Shown in pieces: positions 55,866 to 64,000 of a DNA stretch of 64,000 bases; within the stretch, counting starts at the first letter, position 1; every line of letters begins with the position of its first letter. Source of the stretch: Rhodobacterales bacterium 32-67-9 (lineage in GTDB: Bacteria; Pseudomonadota; Alphaproteobacteria; Rhodobacterales; Rhodobacteraceae); NCBI GenBank assembly GCA_002280515.1, contig NCEA01000003.1, positions 62,001-126,000 on the forward strand, given 5' to 3'. Made by a program: the position numbers and the translations under genes. Below the pieces are notes generated by a model. It ran no database searches and was not told the DNA's origin. It worked only from the letters and a program-made list of their open reading frames with translations.

Positions 55866-57995
55866 ATGACGGACAGGATGGCAGCTTGGCGGCAACTCGC
55901 GGAAAAGGAACTGAAGGGCCGGTCGCCGGACGATCTGACCTGGGACACGCTCGAAGGCATCGCCGTGAAGCCGCTTTATACCGAGGCGGACACCGCCGGG
56001 CTCGGCCATATGGGCTCCGTCCCCGGCGTGGCCCCCTTCACCCGTGGGGTCAAGGCGACGATGTATGCAGGCCGGCCCTGGACCATCCGCCAGTACGCGG
56101 GGTTCTCCACCGCCGAGGAGAGCAACGCCTTCTATCGCAAGAACCTCGCCGCCGGGCAGCAGGGCGTTTCGGTCGCCTTCGACCTCGCCACCCATCGCGG
56201 CTATGACAGTGACCACCCGCGCGTCGTCGGCGATGTCGGCAAGGCGGGCGTCGCCATCGACTCGGTCGAGGACATGAAGATCCTCTTCGACGGCATCCCG
56301 CTGGAAAAGATCAGCGTTTCCATGACGATGAACGGCGCGGTGATCCCGATCCTGGCCAGCTTCATCGTCGCGGGGGAAGAGCAGGGCGTCGACCGCTCAC
56401 TCCTCTCCGGCACCATCCAGAACGACATCCTCAAGGAATTCATGGTGCGGAACACCTATGTCTATCCGCCCGAGCCCTCGATGCGGATCGTCGCCGACAT
56501 CATCGAATACACCTCTGCCGAGATGCCGAAGTTCAACTCGATCTCGATCTCCGGCTATCACATGCAGGAGGCGGGCGCGAACCTCGTTCAGGAACTGGCC
56601 TATACGCTGGCTGATGGCCGCGAATACGTGCGCACCGCGATCGCGCGGGGCATGAATGTCGATGACTTTGCCGGGCGGCTCAGCTTCTTCTTCGCGATCG
56701 GCATGAATTTCTTCATGGAGGCGGCGAAGCTTCGCGCGGCGCGGCTTCTCTGGCACCTGATCATGTCGGAATTCGGCGCGAAGAAGCCCGGCAGCCTGAT
56801 GCTGAGGACCCATTGCCAGACCTCGGGCGTATCGTTGCAGGAGCAGGACCCCTACAACAACGTGATCCGCACCGCCTATGAGGCGATGGCGGCGGCGCTC
56901 GGGGGCACGCAGTCCCTGCACACCAATGCGCTCGACGAGGCGATCGCGCTGCCGACCGAATTCTCCGCGCGAATTGCGCGGAATACGCAGTTGATCTTGC
57001 AGGAAGAAACCGGGATCGCCCATGTCGTCGATCCGCTCGCCGGGTCCTATTACGTCGAAAGCCTGACGGCGGAGCTGGCCGAGAAAGCCTGGGCGCTGAT
57101 CGAGGAGGTCGAGGCGATGGGCGGCATGACCAAGGCGGTCGCCTCGGGCATGCCGAAGCTTCGCATCGAGGAATCGGCGGCGCGCCGGCAAGCGATGATC
57201 GACAAGGGCGACGAGGTCGTCGTCGGCGTCAACAAGTACCGCCCGACCAGCGCCGACCAGATCGACATTCTCGACGTCGACAACGTCAAGGTGCGCGAGG
57301 CGCAGGTGGCGCGGTTGGAAGGAATTCGCGCCACGCGGGACGCGGCGAAATGCGCGGCGGCGCTGGCGGAACTGGAACGGCGCGCGCGCGAGGGCGGCAA
57401 CCTTCTCGACGCGGCGGTCGAGGCCGCGCGGGCACGGGCATCGGTAGGAGAGATCAGCATGGCGATGGAAAAGGTATTCGGCCGGCACCGGGCCGAGGTG
57501 AAGACTCTCGCCGGGGTCTACGGAGCGGCCTATGAGGGCGACGAGGGCTTCGCGGCGATCCAGAAGGACGTGGAGGCCTTTGCCGAGGAGGAAGGCCGGC
57601 GGCCGCGGATGCTCGTCGTCAAGATGGGGCAGGACGGTCACGACCGGGGGGCCAAGGTCATCGCCACTGCCTTCGCCGATATCGGCTTCGACGTCGATGT
57701 GGGGCCGCTGTTCCAGACGCCGGAAGAGGCGGCACAGGACGCGGTCGACAACGACGTGCATGTCGTCGGCATCTCCTCGCAGGCGGCAGGGCACAAGACG
57801 CTGGCGCCGAAGCTGATCGCGGCGCTGAAGGAGAAGGGGGCGGGCGACATCCTCGTCATCTGCGGCGGGGTCATTCCGCAGCAGGATTACGCGTTCCTGA
57901 AGAAGGCCGGTGTCAAGGCGATCTTCGGGCCGGGCACCAACATTCCCGAGGCGGCGAAGGATATCCTGAAGCTGATCCGCGCGGCGCGACCCTGA
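55866..57995 (+). CDS. scpA: methylmalonyl-CoA mutase
   Basis: 709 residues, single-chain type. Converts (R)-methylmalonyl-CoA to succinyl-CoA, completing propionyl-CoA assimilation with PccAB. The TIM-barrel substrate domain has [30 protein letters not shown] and [19 protein letters not shown] [10 protein letters not shown]; the C-terminal B12 domain has [11 protein letters not shown] with the cobalt-coordinating His about 592 and the later [11 protein letters not shown]. No epimerase gene is adjacent. Confidence 0.95.
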   Translation: MTDRMAAWRQLAEKELKGRSPDDLTWDTLEGIAVKPLYTEADTAGLGHMGSVPGVAPFTRGVKATMYAGRPWTIRQYAGFSTAEESNAFYRKNLAAGQQGVSVAFDLATHRGYDSDHPRVVGDVGKAGVAIDSVEDMKILFDGIPLEKISVSMTMNGAVIPILASFIVAGEEQGVDRSLLSGTIQNDILKEFMVRNTYVYPPEPSMRIVADIIEYTSAEMPKFNSISISGYHMQEAGANLVQELAYTLADGREYVRTAIARGMNVDDFAGRLSFFFAIGMNFFMEAAKLRAARLLWHLIMSEFGAKKPGSLMLRTHCQTSGVSLQEQDPYNNVIRTAYEAMAAALGGTQSLHTNALDEAIALPTEFSARIARNTQLILQEETGIAHVVDPLAGSYYVESLTAELAEKAWALIEEVEAMGGMTKAVASGMPKLRIEESAARRQAMIDKGDEVVVGVNKYRPTSADQIDILDVDNVKVREAQVARLEGIRATRDAAKCAAALAELERRAREGGNLLDAAVEAARARASVGEISMAMEKVFGRHRAEVKTLAGVYGAAYEGDEGFAAIQKDVEAFAEEEGRRPRMLVVKMGQDGHDRGAKVIATAFADIGFDVDVGPLFQTPEEAAQDAVDNDVHVVGISSQAAGHKTLAPKLIAALKEKGAGDILVICGGVIPQQDYAFLKKAGVKAIFGPGTNIPEAAKDILKLIRAARP

Positions 57996-58334
57996 TCTGT
58001 AACGATTCTAAGAATCGTTCTAAGCAATGATCCAGATCAAAGTCGGGCGCGCCGAGAGCCGATTAAAATTTCATCGAAACGCGCCGAACCTTTGAGAGTC
58101 CCTTAAAAAGTGATGCTGGGCCGTGCCGCATCGCCTTTGCGCACTGGTGGCGTGACGGCGCCCTGTTTGCGCTTGGTCAGGTCCGGAACCTTCCGGTCGC
58201 GGCGGGTTGCCGGCCGTGCTGGTCAGATACCCCCCGCCGGAACTTCGGGGCACCGCGCCCGGGGGCGGAAATGTCGTGAATTAAGCGGTGACAGAGTACC
58301 GAGTCGGGAGCCGGCCGCAATCGCGGCCGGCTCC
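57996..58334. other. 339-base intergenic region with palindrome and GC-rich hairpins
   Basis: Between mcm and the convergent nhaA. Starts with an imperfect palindrome AACGATTCTAAGAATCGTT (58001-58019) and an AT-rich stretch to about 58110, then a GC-rich section able to fold (for example GGTCCGGAACCTTCCGG near 58179), ending with the hairpin at 58307-58334. Could encode an untranslated RNA; I recognise no known family and no convincing CDS. Confidence 0.5.
58307..58334. terminator. terminator hairpin at the end of nhaA / mcm
   Basis: Perfect 12-bp stem GGAGCCGGCCGC/GCGGCCGGCTCC with a 4-base loop, directly abutting the nhaA stop codon. On the plus strand it is followed by TCAGTTTTG. Probably terminates plus-strand transcripts and may work for nhaA too. 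Confidence 0.7.
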
Positions 58335-59537
58335 TCAGTTTTGCGCCGCAGCGGCCGGTAGTTCCGCCGCCCCGGCTGCGCTCCGGCTGGTCAGGTAAAG
58401 CACGCCGAAGCCGAGCAGCGCCGAGACCGCCGAGCCCGCCAGCACACCAAGCCGCACGGCATTCATATGCGCCTGGTCCGCGAAACTCAGCCCGCCGATG
58501 AAGAGCGACATGGTGAAGCCGATCCCGGCGAGACAGGCGAGGCCATAGACATGGGTCCAGGTGACGGCGTGCGGCAGTCGCGCCCAGCCGGCCTTGACGA
58601 AGAGCCAGGTGACACCGAAGACCCCCACCTGCTTGCCGATCACTAGGCCCGCCGCGATGCCGAGCGGCAGCGGCGCGAAGAGGTCGGCGAAGGTCAGCCC
58701 GGTCAGAACAACGCCGGCATTGGCGAAGGCAAAGATCGGAACGATGAGGAAGAGGACATAGGGTGACAGCCCGTCCTCGAGCGCGTGCAGCGGTGATTTT
58801 CCGTACCTGTCCTTGAGCGGCACGAAGAAGGCGGTGACGACGCCGGCCAGCGTGGCGTGGACACCGGACTTCAGCACCAGCACCCACAGGATCGTGCCCA
58901 GAAGCACGATCGGGGCGATCCGGTGCGTCCCCTTGAGGTTCAGCCACAAAAGCCCCGCCAGCGGCGCCAGCGCCAGGAACAGGTAATCGATGTGAAGCTC
59001 GCTGGTGTAGAAGAGCGCGATGATGAGGATCGCGCCAAGATCGTCGAGGATGGCGAGCGTCAGCAGGAAGATCTTCAGCGCCGCCGGCACCCTCTTGCCG
59101 AGAAGCGCCAGCACGCCCACCGCGAAGGCGATGTCGGTCGCCGCCGGAATCGCCCAGCCGCCGCGTGTGACCGGGTCAGACCAGTTGAAGACAAGGTAGA
59201 TCAGCGCCGGCACGATCATGCCGCCCACCGCCGCCATGCCCGGCAAGAGCACGTCGCGCGGGTTGCGGAGCTTGCCTTCCATCATCTCGCGCTTCAGTTC
59301 CAGCCCGATGAGGAAGAAGAAGATCGCCATGAGGCCGTCGTTGATCCAGAGGATGAGGTCCTTCGAAAGGCCCTCGCCATCCAGCAGGATCGAGAACTTC
59401 TTGGTCAGGAGCGCGTGGTAGCCATCCGACAGGCTGGAATTGGCGATGATGAGGGCCAACAGGGCAGCCACCATCAGGACGACGCCCCCTGCGGCGTCGT
59501 GACGAAAGAAGCGGTCGAGGGCACGCAGCATTGTCAT
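58335..59537 (-). CDS. nhaA: Na+/H+ antiporter NhaA
   Basis: 400 residues, full length, with twelve helices. Conserved motifs: LWINDGLMAIFFFLIGLELKRE (helix II), GGWAIPAATDIAFAVGVLALLG with the two ion-binding aspartates region (AILDDLGAIL contains the Asp pair), and IGFTMSLFIGGLSF. Expels Na+/Li+ using the proton gradient; expected to matter for salt and pH. The start at 59537 (MTMLRALDRFF) has a weak site; an ATG two codons later is possible. Confidence 0.93.
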   Translation of the reverse strand: MTMLRALDRFFRHDAAGGVVLMVAALLALIIANSSLSDGYHALLTKKFSILLDGEGLSKDLILWINDGLMAIFFFLIGLELKREMMEGKLRNPRDVLLPGMAAVGGMIVPALIYLVFNWSDPVTRGGWAIPAATDIAFAVGVLALLGKRVPAALKIFLLTLAILDDLGAILIIALFYTSELHIDYLFLALAPLAGLLWLNLKGTHRIAPIVLLGTILWVLVLKSGVHATLAGVVTAFFVPLKDRYGKSPLHALEDGLSPYVLFLIVPIFAFANAGVVLTGLTFADLFAPLPLGIAAGLVIGKQVGVFGVTWLFVKAGWARLPHAVTWTHVYGLACLAGIGFTMSLFIGGLSFADQAHMNAVRLGVLAGSAVSALLGFGVLYLTSRSAAGAAELPAAAAQN

Positions 59538-59674
59538 CCGATATCCCGATTGTTTTCGTTATGTTTGGTCCAAGATGGGGGTGGGTCGAGGGAAGTCAAC
59601 ACGCCCCCGGCCGGTTTTCCCCGCTTGCGGGAACTTCGTTCCGCTCTAGGATGCGCCCGACGAGGGAAAGGCAT

Positions 59675-60283
59675 ATGGCGGCATTCGATCATCTGGCGGT
59701 TTCGGCCGCGACGTTGGAGGAGGGCGCGGTCGCCGTCGAGCAGGCGCTCGGTCTGCCGCTCGGGCCGGGCGGGGTGCATCCCTTTATGGGCACGCACAAC
59801 CGGCTTCTGGGGCTTGGCGAGGGCGAATATCTCGAGGTGATCGCCATCGACCCCGCCGCGCCGAAGCCGCCGCATCCGCGCTGGTTCCGGCTCGACCGGT
59901 TTTCCGGGCCACCGCGGCTGACGAACTGGATCGTCCGGACCGACGATCTGGAGGCAGCGCTGGCGGCCGCGCCGGCTGGGGCAGGCCGGGCGGTCGATCT
60001 GGAACGCGGGTCCTATCGCTGGCGGATGGGCGTGCCGACCGACGGCTGCCTGCCCTACGACGATGCCTTCCCGGCGCTGATCGAATGGACGGGCGCATTG
60101 CACCCCGCCGCCGCGCTGCCCGAACTTGGCTGCCGCCTTGTCCGGCTGGAGATCGCGCATCCCGATGCGGCCGCCTTGCGCGCGGCGCTGCCCTGCGCCG
60201 ATCCAAGGATGATCGTGGTTCCGGGCAAACGGGCGCTGCGCGCGACCATCGCCACACCGCATGGGGAAAGGCATCTCGAATGA
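59675..60283 (+). CDS. glyoxalase-like (VOC) domain protein
   Basis: 202 residues. Two VOC-type beta-alpha-beta units: FDHLAVSAATLEEGAVAVEQALGLPL, then GTHNRLLGLGEGEYLEVIAIDP, and a later ALIEWTGALHPAAALPELGCRL. His about 6, His about 34 and Glu about 49 are plausible metal ligands, as in the Glyoxalase_3-like family. Reaction unknown. Overlaps the GNAT gene by 4 bases (ATGA), so the two are cotranslated. Confidence 0.78.
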   Translation: MAAFDHLAVSAATLEEGAVAVEQALGLPLGPGGVHPFMGTHNRLLGLGEGEYLEVIAIDPAAPKPPHPRWFRLDRFSGPPRLTNWIVRTDDLEAALAAAPAGAGRAVDLERGSYRWRMGVPTDGCLPYDDAFPALIEWTGALHPAAALPELGCRLVRLEIAHPDAAALRAALPCADPRMIVVPGKRALRATIATPHGERHLE

Positions 60284-60768
60284 TCCTGCGCCCGGCCGAG
60301 GAGGCCGATATCGCGCCGCTGGTCGCGCTCTGGAACCAGATCATCCGCGACACGACGATCACATTCACCACCATTGAGAAGACGCCCGAAAGCCTGCGTG
60401 CCCTGATCGGCGAACGCCGCGCGGCGGGGCGCGAGTTCTTCGTGGCGCGCCTCGGCGACGCCGTGGGTTTCGCGTCCTACGACCAGTTTCGTGGCGGGCC
60501 GGGCTATGCCCATGCGATGGAGCACACGATCCTCTTGTCGCCCGGGCTGAGGGGGCAGGGGGCGGGACGCGCGCTGATGGATCTGCTCGAGGATCATGCG
60601 CGGGCCCGAGGCGCGCATACGCTCTTCGCCGGCGTCTCGGGGGAGAACCAGCCGGGCATCGCCTTTCACAGCCGGATCGGGTTCGACACCGCGTTCCGCT
60701 ACCCCGAGGCGGGGCGCAAGTTCGGCCGCTGGCTCGACCTCGTTCTGATGATGAAACGTCTCGGGTGA
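60280..60768 (+). CDS. GNAT-family N-acetyltransferase (phosphinothricin-acetyltransferase-like)
   Basis: 162 residues. Opens MILRPAEEADIAPLVALWNQIIRDTTITFTT, like the PAT/YncA branch; the acetyl-CoA binding P-loop LRGQGAGRALMD is near 95-106 (R/Q-x-x-G-x-G/A). EHTILLSPGLRGQG and IAFHSRIGFDTAF are typical. Acetylates a small amine or amino acid analogue such as methionine sulfone; substrate not determinable. Downstream half of a two-gene unit with the VOC protein. Confidence 0.85.
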   Translation: MILRPAEEADIAPLVALWNQIIRDTTITFTTIEKTPESLRALIGERRAAGREFFVARLGDAVGFASYDQFRGGPGYAHAMEHTILLSPGLRGQGAGRALMDLLEDHARARGAHTLFAGVSGENQPGIAFHSRIGFDTAFRYPEAGRKFGRWLDLVLMMKRLG

Positions 60769-60830
60769 GTGGCGCGGCCAAGGCATTCTTCCCCCCTGAC
60801 ATGACGCTGCGCTGCGGCTAAGGTGGGGCC

Positions 60831-61514
60831 ATGACGATCTGGACCCGCATCGCCGACGCGCTCGCCGCCCTTGCCAAGGGCGAAGCGCTCTCGACCGTCT
60901 TCGACCGGCTTAAGACGCCGCCGGAACGCTCGGTCGGCTTCACCATCGCCGTTATCGCGCTGGGCGCCAAGATGGCCAAGGCCGACGGTCAGGTGACCCG
61001 CGACGAGGTCACCGCCTTTCGCGAGGTCTTCGCGATCCCCGCCGAGGAGGAGGGCAACGCCGCCCGCATCTTCAACCTTGCCCGCCAGGACGTGGCCGGG
61101 TTCGACATTTACGCCCGCAAGATCGCGGCGATGCTCGGGCCGGGCGATCAGGTTCTCGTCGACCTGATGGAGGGGCTTTTCCACATCGCGATGGCGGATG
61201 GCGAGTACCATCCGCACGAGGATACGTTCCTGCGCGAGGTGGCGCGGATTTTCGGCGTCGACGACCGCTGCTTCCGCTCGCTTCTCACCCGCTTCGTGCC
61301 GGATGCGCCGCGCGATCCTTACGAGGTGCTGCGGGTGCCGCACGATGCGCCTCTCGCGGATGTGCGCGCCGCCTGGCGGCAGGCGGTCCGCGACAGCCAC
61401 CCCGACCGGATGCGGGCGCGCGGCCTGCCGGACGAGGCGCTGAAGCTCGCCGAACAGCGGCTGATCGACGTGAACCGCGCCTGGGAGGAGATCCAGGCGA
61501 AAGAGGCGGCCTGA
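60831..61514 (+). CDS. DjlA-type co-chaperone (TerB-like plus J domain)
   Basis: 227 residues. An N-terminal TerB-like helical domain (about 30-150) has the acidic motif GAKMAKADGQVTRDEVTAF and a second copy IAMADGEYHPHEDTFLREVA. A C-terminal J domain (about 163-225) includes PYEVLRVPHDAPLADVRAAWRQ and the HPD motif (SHPDR), so it should stimulate DnaK. No membrane helix, unlike E. coli DjlA. Four bases separate it from the next gene. Confidence 0.87.
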   Translation: MTIWTRIADALAALAKGEALSTVFDRLKTPPERSVGFTIAVIALGAKMAKADGQVTRDEVTAFREVFAIPAEEEGNAARIFNLARQDVAGFDIYARKIAAMLGPGDQVLVDLMEGLFHIAMADGEYHPHEDTFLREVARIFGVDDRCFRSLLTRFVPDAPRDPYEVLRVPHDAPLADVRAAWRQAVRDSHPDRMRARGLPDEALKLAEQRLIDVNRAWEEIQAKEAA

Positions 61515-61517
61515 GCC

Positions 61518-62549
61518 ATGCGCATCGCCACCTACAATGTCGAATGGTTCACCAATCTCTTCGACCGCAAGGGCGCACTTCTGGAAGACGGCGGCTGGTC
61601 GGCGCGTTACAACGTGACACGGGCCGATCAGCTCACCGCGCTCGGCATCGTCTTCACCGCGATCGACGCCGATGCGGTGATGATCATCGAGGCGCCCGAC
61701 AACAACCGCCGGCACAAGACGGTGGAGATGCTCGAAGCTTTCGCGGAACGCTACGAACTGCGCACGCGGCGGGCGCTGATCGGCTACGAGAACGAAACCC
61801 AGCAGGAAATCGCGCTTCTTTATGACCCCGACAAGATGTCGGCGGTGCACGACCCGATCGGCCTGCCGGAGCAGCCGGTCGAAGGCATGGCAAGCCCGCG
61901 CTTCGACGGAAGCTACAGGATCGACCTCGACATCGACGCGACGCTCGACACCGTGCGGTTTTCCAAGCCGCCGCTGGAGGTCGCCGCCCGCACCCCAGCC
62001 GGCACGGAGTTCCGCCTGATCGGCGTCCACATCAAGTCGAAGGCGCCGCATGGGGCCAACAGCGAGGCACAGGTCAAGCGGCTTGCCATCGACAACCGTC
62101 GAAAACAGCTCGCGCAGTGCATCTGGCTCAGGGAACGGGTACTGGAGCATCTGAAGGCCGGCGAGAGCCTTCTGGTGATGGGCGATTTCAACGATGGTCC
62201 GGGGCTTGACGAGTACGAAAAGCTCTTCGGCCGGTCCGGGGTGGAAATCGTGCTCGGCTGGGACGAGCCGCGCGAGACGCGGCTATTCGATCCGAACGCG
62301 CGGGTGGCCTTCGGCAAGAAGCTTGCCGCGATGCCGTCGACGGCACGCTTCTATCTCGACGACAAGGGCCAGTACTTCTCGGCCCTGCTCGACTACATCA
62401 TGGTCTCGCCCGATCTGCGCGCGAAGGCGCCGAAATGGCGGATCTGGCATCCGTTCGACGATACCGGCTGCTACCGGGTGCCGGAACTGCGGGAGGCGCT
62501 GCTGACCGCGTCGGACCATTTTCCGGTCACGATCGACATCGACCTCTGA
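61518..62549 (+). CDS. endonuclease/exonuclease/phosphatase-fold protein
   Basis: 343 residues. EEP fold: MRIATYNVEWF at the start, the DADAVMIIEAPDN metal Glu block, GVHIKSKAPHG, VMGDFNDGPG and the final SDHFPVTIDIDL with the catalytic Asp-His. Could be a nuclease or a phosphodiesterase/phosphatase; the substrate cannot be told. It is likely cotranscribed with the co-chaperone gene (3 bases between stop and ATG). Confidence 0.85.
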   Translation: MRIATYNVEWFTNLFDRKGALLEDGGWSARYNVTRADQLTALGIVFTAIDADAVMIIEAPDNNRRHKTVEMLEAFAERYELRTRRALIGYENETQQEIALLYDPDKMSAVHDPIGLPEQPVEGMASPRFDGSYRIDLDIDATLDTVRFSKPPLEVAARTPAGTEFRLIGVHIKSKAPHGANSEAQVKRLAIDNRRKQLAQCIWLRERVLEHLKAGESLLVMGDFNDGPGLDEYEKLFGRSGVEIVLGWDEPRETRLFDPNARVAFGKKLAAMPSTARFYLDDKGQYFSALLDYIMVSPDLRAKAPKWRIWHPFDDTGCYRVPELREALLTASDHFPVTIDIDL

Positions 62550-62592
62550 CCCGGCCCTGTAAAACCGGGCGCGGATCGACTATAATAAGAGT

Positions 62593-62955
62593 ATGAAACG
62601 GATTGCCTCTGCCCTGGCCGTTCTGGCCATTGCCGCGTCGCCTGCATTTGGCGAAGACGCGGATTTGGGTGCGAGTCCGAGCGCCGAGGAAGGCTTCAGC
62701 CTTCTAGAAGAGGGCGCGAAGATCATCCTGCGTTCGATGATGGACGAGGTCGAGCCAGCGCTGAAGGATTTCCAGCGGGATTTCGGCGCGGCGATGGACG
62801 AGATGGGGCCGGCGCTTGGCCAGCTTGTCGAGATGATCGGCGATATCCGCAACTACCACGCGCCCGAGATGCTGCCGAACGGCGACATCATCATCCGCCG
62901 CAAGAGCCCGGCGGAACTTGCGGCCCCCCAACCGGGCGAAGAGATCGAGATCTGA
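62593..62955 (+). CDS. small exported protein of unknown function
   Basis: 120 residues. Signal peptide (SALAVLAIAASPAFG), then a helical segment rich in acidic residues and methionines (LLEEGAKIILRSMMDEVEPALKDFQRDFG), and a conserved-looking RNYHAPEMLPNGDIIIRRKSP. Homologues in Rhodobacterales are sometimes labelled AAA+ ATPase, but no Walker motif is present, so that label is not supported. Periplasmic location is inferred. Confidence 0.7.
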   Translation: MKRIASALAVLAIAASPAFGEDADLGASPSAEEGFSLLEEGAKIILRSMMDEVEPALKDFQRDFGAAMDEMGPALGQLVEMIGDIRNYHAPEMLPNGDIIIRRKSPAELAAPQPGEEIEI

Positions 62956-63025
62956 TCCGGCGGACGGGGTCGAGTGGGTTGAAACCCGCCTTGGGTGATT
63001 ACGACACCCTGGCCCGCTACAGAGA

Positions 63026-64000
63026 TTAGGCGTTGACCAGCGTCACCTTCGCCTCGGCGCCAAGCGCGTCGGCGAGCGATTTGAACCTGGCCTGCGCCAC
63101 CTCGCCGAAAAGTGCTTCGGACCGGGCGTTGAGCCTCAGTTCCAGCACCTTCTTCTTCGGCCGCCAGACCAGTGTCCCGGCCTCCTCTGGCGATTTCACC
63201 GCGAACATCGCGCCAAAGCGCATTGCTTTGCCGAGAACCTCGGCCTCCTGGATCTGATGCGCGTTCAGAAGCGTGAAGAGCGGCTCAAGCCGCGATCCCG
63301 CGCGGGAATTCTTGTAGCGGTGCAGGAGCGCGAGACCGAGAAAGACCCGTTCCTGGTGGCTGAGCCCGCCGAGATTGGCGCGCGTGGCATTGTCGAAGCA
63401 GACCTCGGCCCGGTAGTCGGGATGCGCCCGCCAGGTGGTGTCGTGCAAGAGGCAGGCGGCCTTCACGATCCGCAGCCGCTCCTCGCTCGCCGCAGCGAAG
63501 AGCGGCAGGATGAAGGCGTAGAGCTTCTTGCCGAAGCCCGGCATCCGCGCCATCGTCCGTTCGGCGTAGCGGCAGGCCTCGACCAGCGGGTCGCGCATGC
63601 GCAGCCGGTCGGGCATCTGTTCGTACAAGAGTCCCTCGCGGATCCCGTAGGACGAGACGTCGATTTCCTTCGGATGGAAGGTCAGGACCAGTTGGCGCAG
63701 CACCTGAGACGCGAGCGGCACGAGGTCCATCCGCGCGGCCGAGGTGCCGGTGCGGGCCCGGAGGGCGTCGATGTCGTTCTCGGCAATCCAGTTCACGGTT
63801 TGCAGAACCGATTGCGGTCCCATCCGGTATTCGTGCAGCACCGTCATCGGGTACTTGCGCCGTTCCATGTCGAGCCGGGCAAAGGCACGCCAGGAGCCAC
63901 CGACAAGGTAGATGCGGTCATGTCCGGTGCCGACCTCGGCGGCGAGCTTCTCCACGGTTTCGCGGATGTAGGCCGCAAGGCCCTTCTTGCCCCCCGGCAC
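63026..64000 (-). CDS. ppx: Ppx/GppA-family phosphatase, N-terminal part outside window
   Basis: 324 residues seen; the gene enters from beyond the right edge. The visible part includes YLVGGSWRAFARLDM (end of the phosphatase core), SYGIREGLLYEQM, and a C-terminal HD-like helical domain with LHDTTWRAHPDYRAE and LSHQERVFLGLALLHRYKN. Hydrolyses polyphosphate and/or pppGpp. The N-terminal ASKHA ATPase-like residues are not in view. Confidence 0.88.
   Translation of the reverse strand: MPGGKKGLAAYIRETVEKLAAEVGTGHDRIYLVGGSWRAFARLDMERRKYPMTVLHEYRMGPQSVLQTVNWIAENDIDALRARTGTSAARMDLVPLASQVLRQLVLTFHPKEIDVSSYGIREGLLYEQMPDRLRMRDPLVEACRYAERTMARMPGFGKKLYAFILPLFAAASEERLRIVKAACLLHDTTWRAHPDYRAEVCFDNATRANLGGLSHQERVFLGLALLHRYKNSRAGSRLEPLFTLLNAHQIQEAEVLGKAMRFGAMFAVKSPEEAGTLVWRPKKKVLELRLNARSEALFGEVAQARFKSLADALGAEAKVTLVNA

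Noticed and set aside
58001..58026. Irr-type iron control element
   Set aside because: TTCTAAG and TAAGAATCG repeats are suggestive, but the inverted arms do not match the TTTAGAA/TTCTAAA pattern well, and no iron gene follows; kept only as a weak remark under the possible RNA.
58110..58361. Plus-strand frame of 83 codons between mcm and nhaA
   Set aside because: Arg/Ser-rich antisense-like composition, crosses the terminator stem and the nhaA 3' end.
62593..62955. AAA+ ATPase label for the small exported protein
   Set aside because: Only 120 residues with a signal peptide and no Walker A or B motif.

Overview
The window is high-GC DNA with dense, short-spaced and often overlapping genes. 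It looks like chromosome of an alphaproteobacterium of the order Rhodobacterales (Rhodobacter/Paracoccus/Roseobacter relatives). Supporting signs are DUF1127 small proteins, a VPLPA-CTERM surface protein, the PccR-type short-chain acyl-CoA regulator beside pccB, a choline uptake locus of cho type with betI and betA, the argP/argO pair, and a type A RNase P RNA. No tRNA, rRNA, transposase, prophage or CRISPR array was recognised. Both ends cut genes: dtd at the left, ppx at the right.

Layout. 1-1226: dtd and a PfkB sugar kinase. 1325-6765 (minus): an envelope/stress operon encoding, in transcription order, a 27-residue membrane peptide, XpaC-like protein, TelA-like protein, DUF2927 lipoprotein, SPFH-GYF protein and double zinc-ribbon membrane protein. 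6895-10143: an RluB-type pseudouridine synthase with a long basic tail, tadA, two small genes and a UPF0173 hydrolase. 10241-15085: gatC-gatA, an Excalibur-like lipoprotein, an amidase, rnpB, a TerB-like gene and rpmG. 15284-20197: a sulfotransferase, a cupin, a Bax inhibitor-1 protein, DUF1127, a broken LysR gene, a quinone oxidoreductase and an XRE regulator with a near-perfect sigma-54 promoter. 20256-24000: a histidinol-phosphatase-like enzyme and two convergent purine deaminases. 24131-33465: mgtE, 5-formyl-THF cyclo-ligase, VPLPA-CTERM protein, YmdB, transporters (including two convergent SLC13 permeases) and yebC. 33576-36107: argP/argO and an EamA permease.

36104-41377 is a choline module: choX-choW-choV uptake genes run divergently from betI-betA. 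Two matching palindromes in the divergent region are probable BetI operators. The betA reading frame lacks about 33 residues that the family normally has, and no betB is present. 41466-43195 holds the para-aminobenzoate genes pabB and a pabC-like gene. 43624-57995 is the propionyl-CoA to succinyl-CoA region: pccR, pccB, small unknown or lipoprotein genes, a porin, pccA, a GT-C type membrane protein, a DUF4174 gene and methylmalonyl-CoA mutase. TTTGCAAA-like sites lie in front of pccR and pccB. The remainder holds nhaA, a glyoxalase-like/GNAT pair, a TerB-DnaJ co-chaperone, an endonuclease/phosphatase-fold enzyme, a small exported protein and ppx.

Three observations stand out. First, two genes (a LysR regulator and betA) carry internal deletions. 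Second, a related intergenic repeat occupies four gaps, all between convergent genes. Third, a set of small genes and binding sites (sigma-54 promoter, BetI boxes, TTTGCAAA pairs, a GGTACAA inverted repeat) is visible only at the base level.
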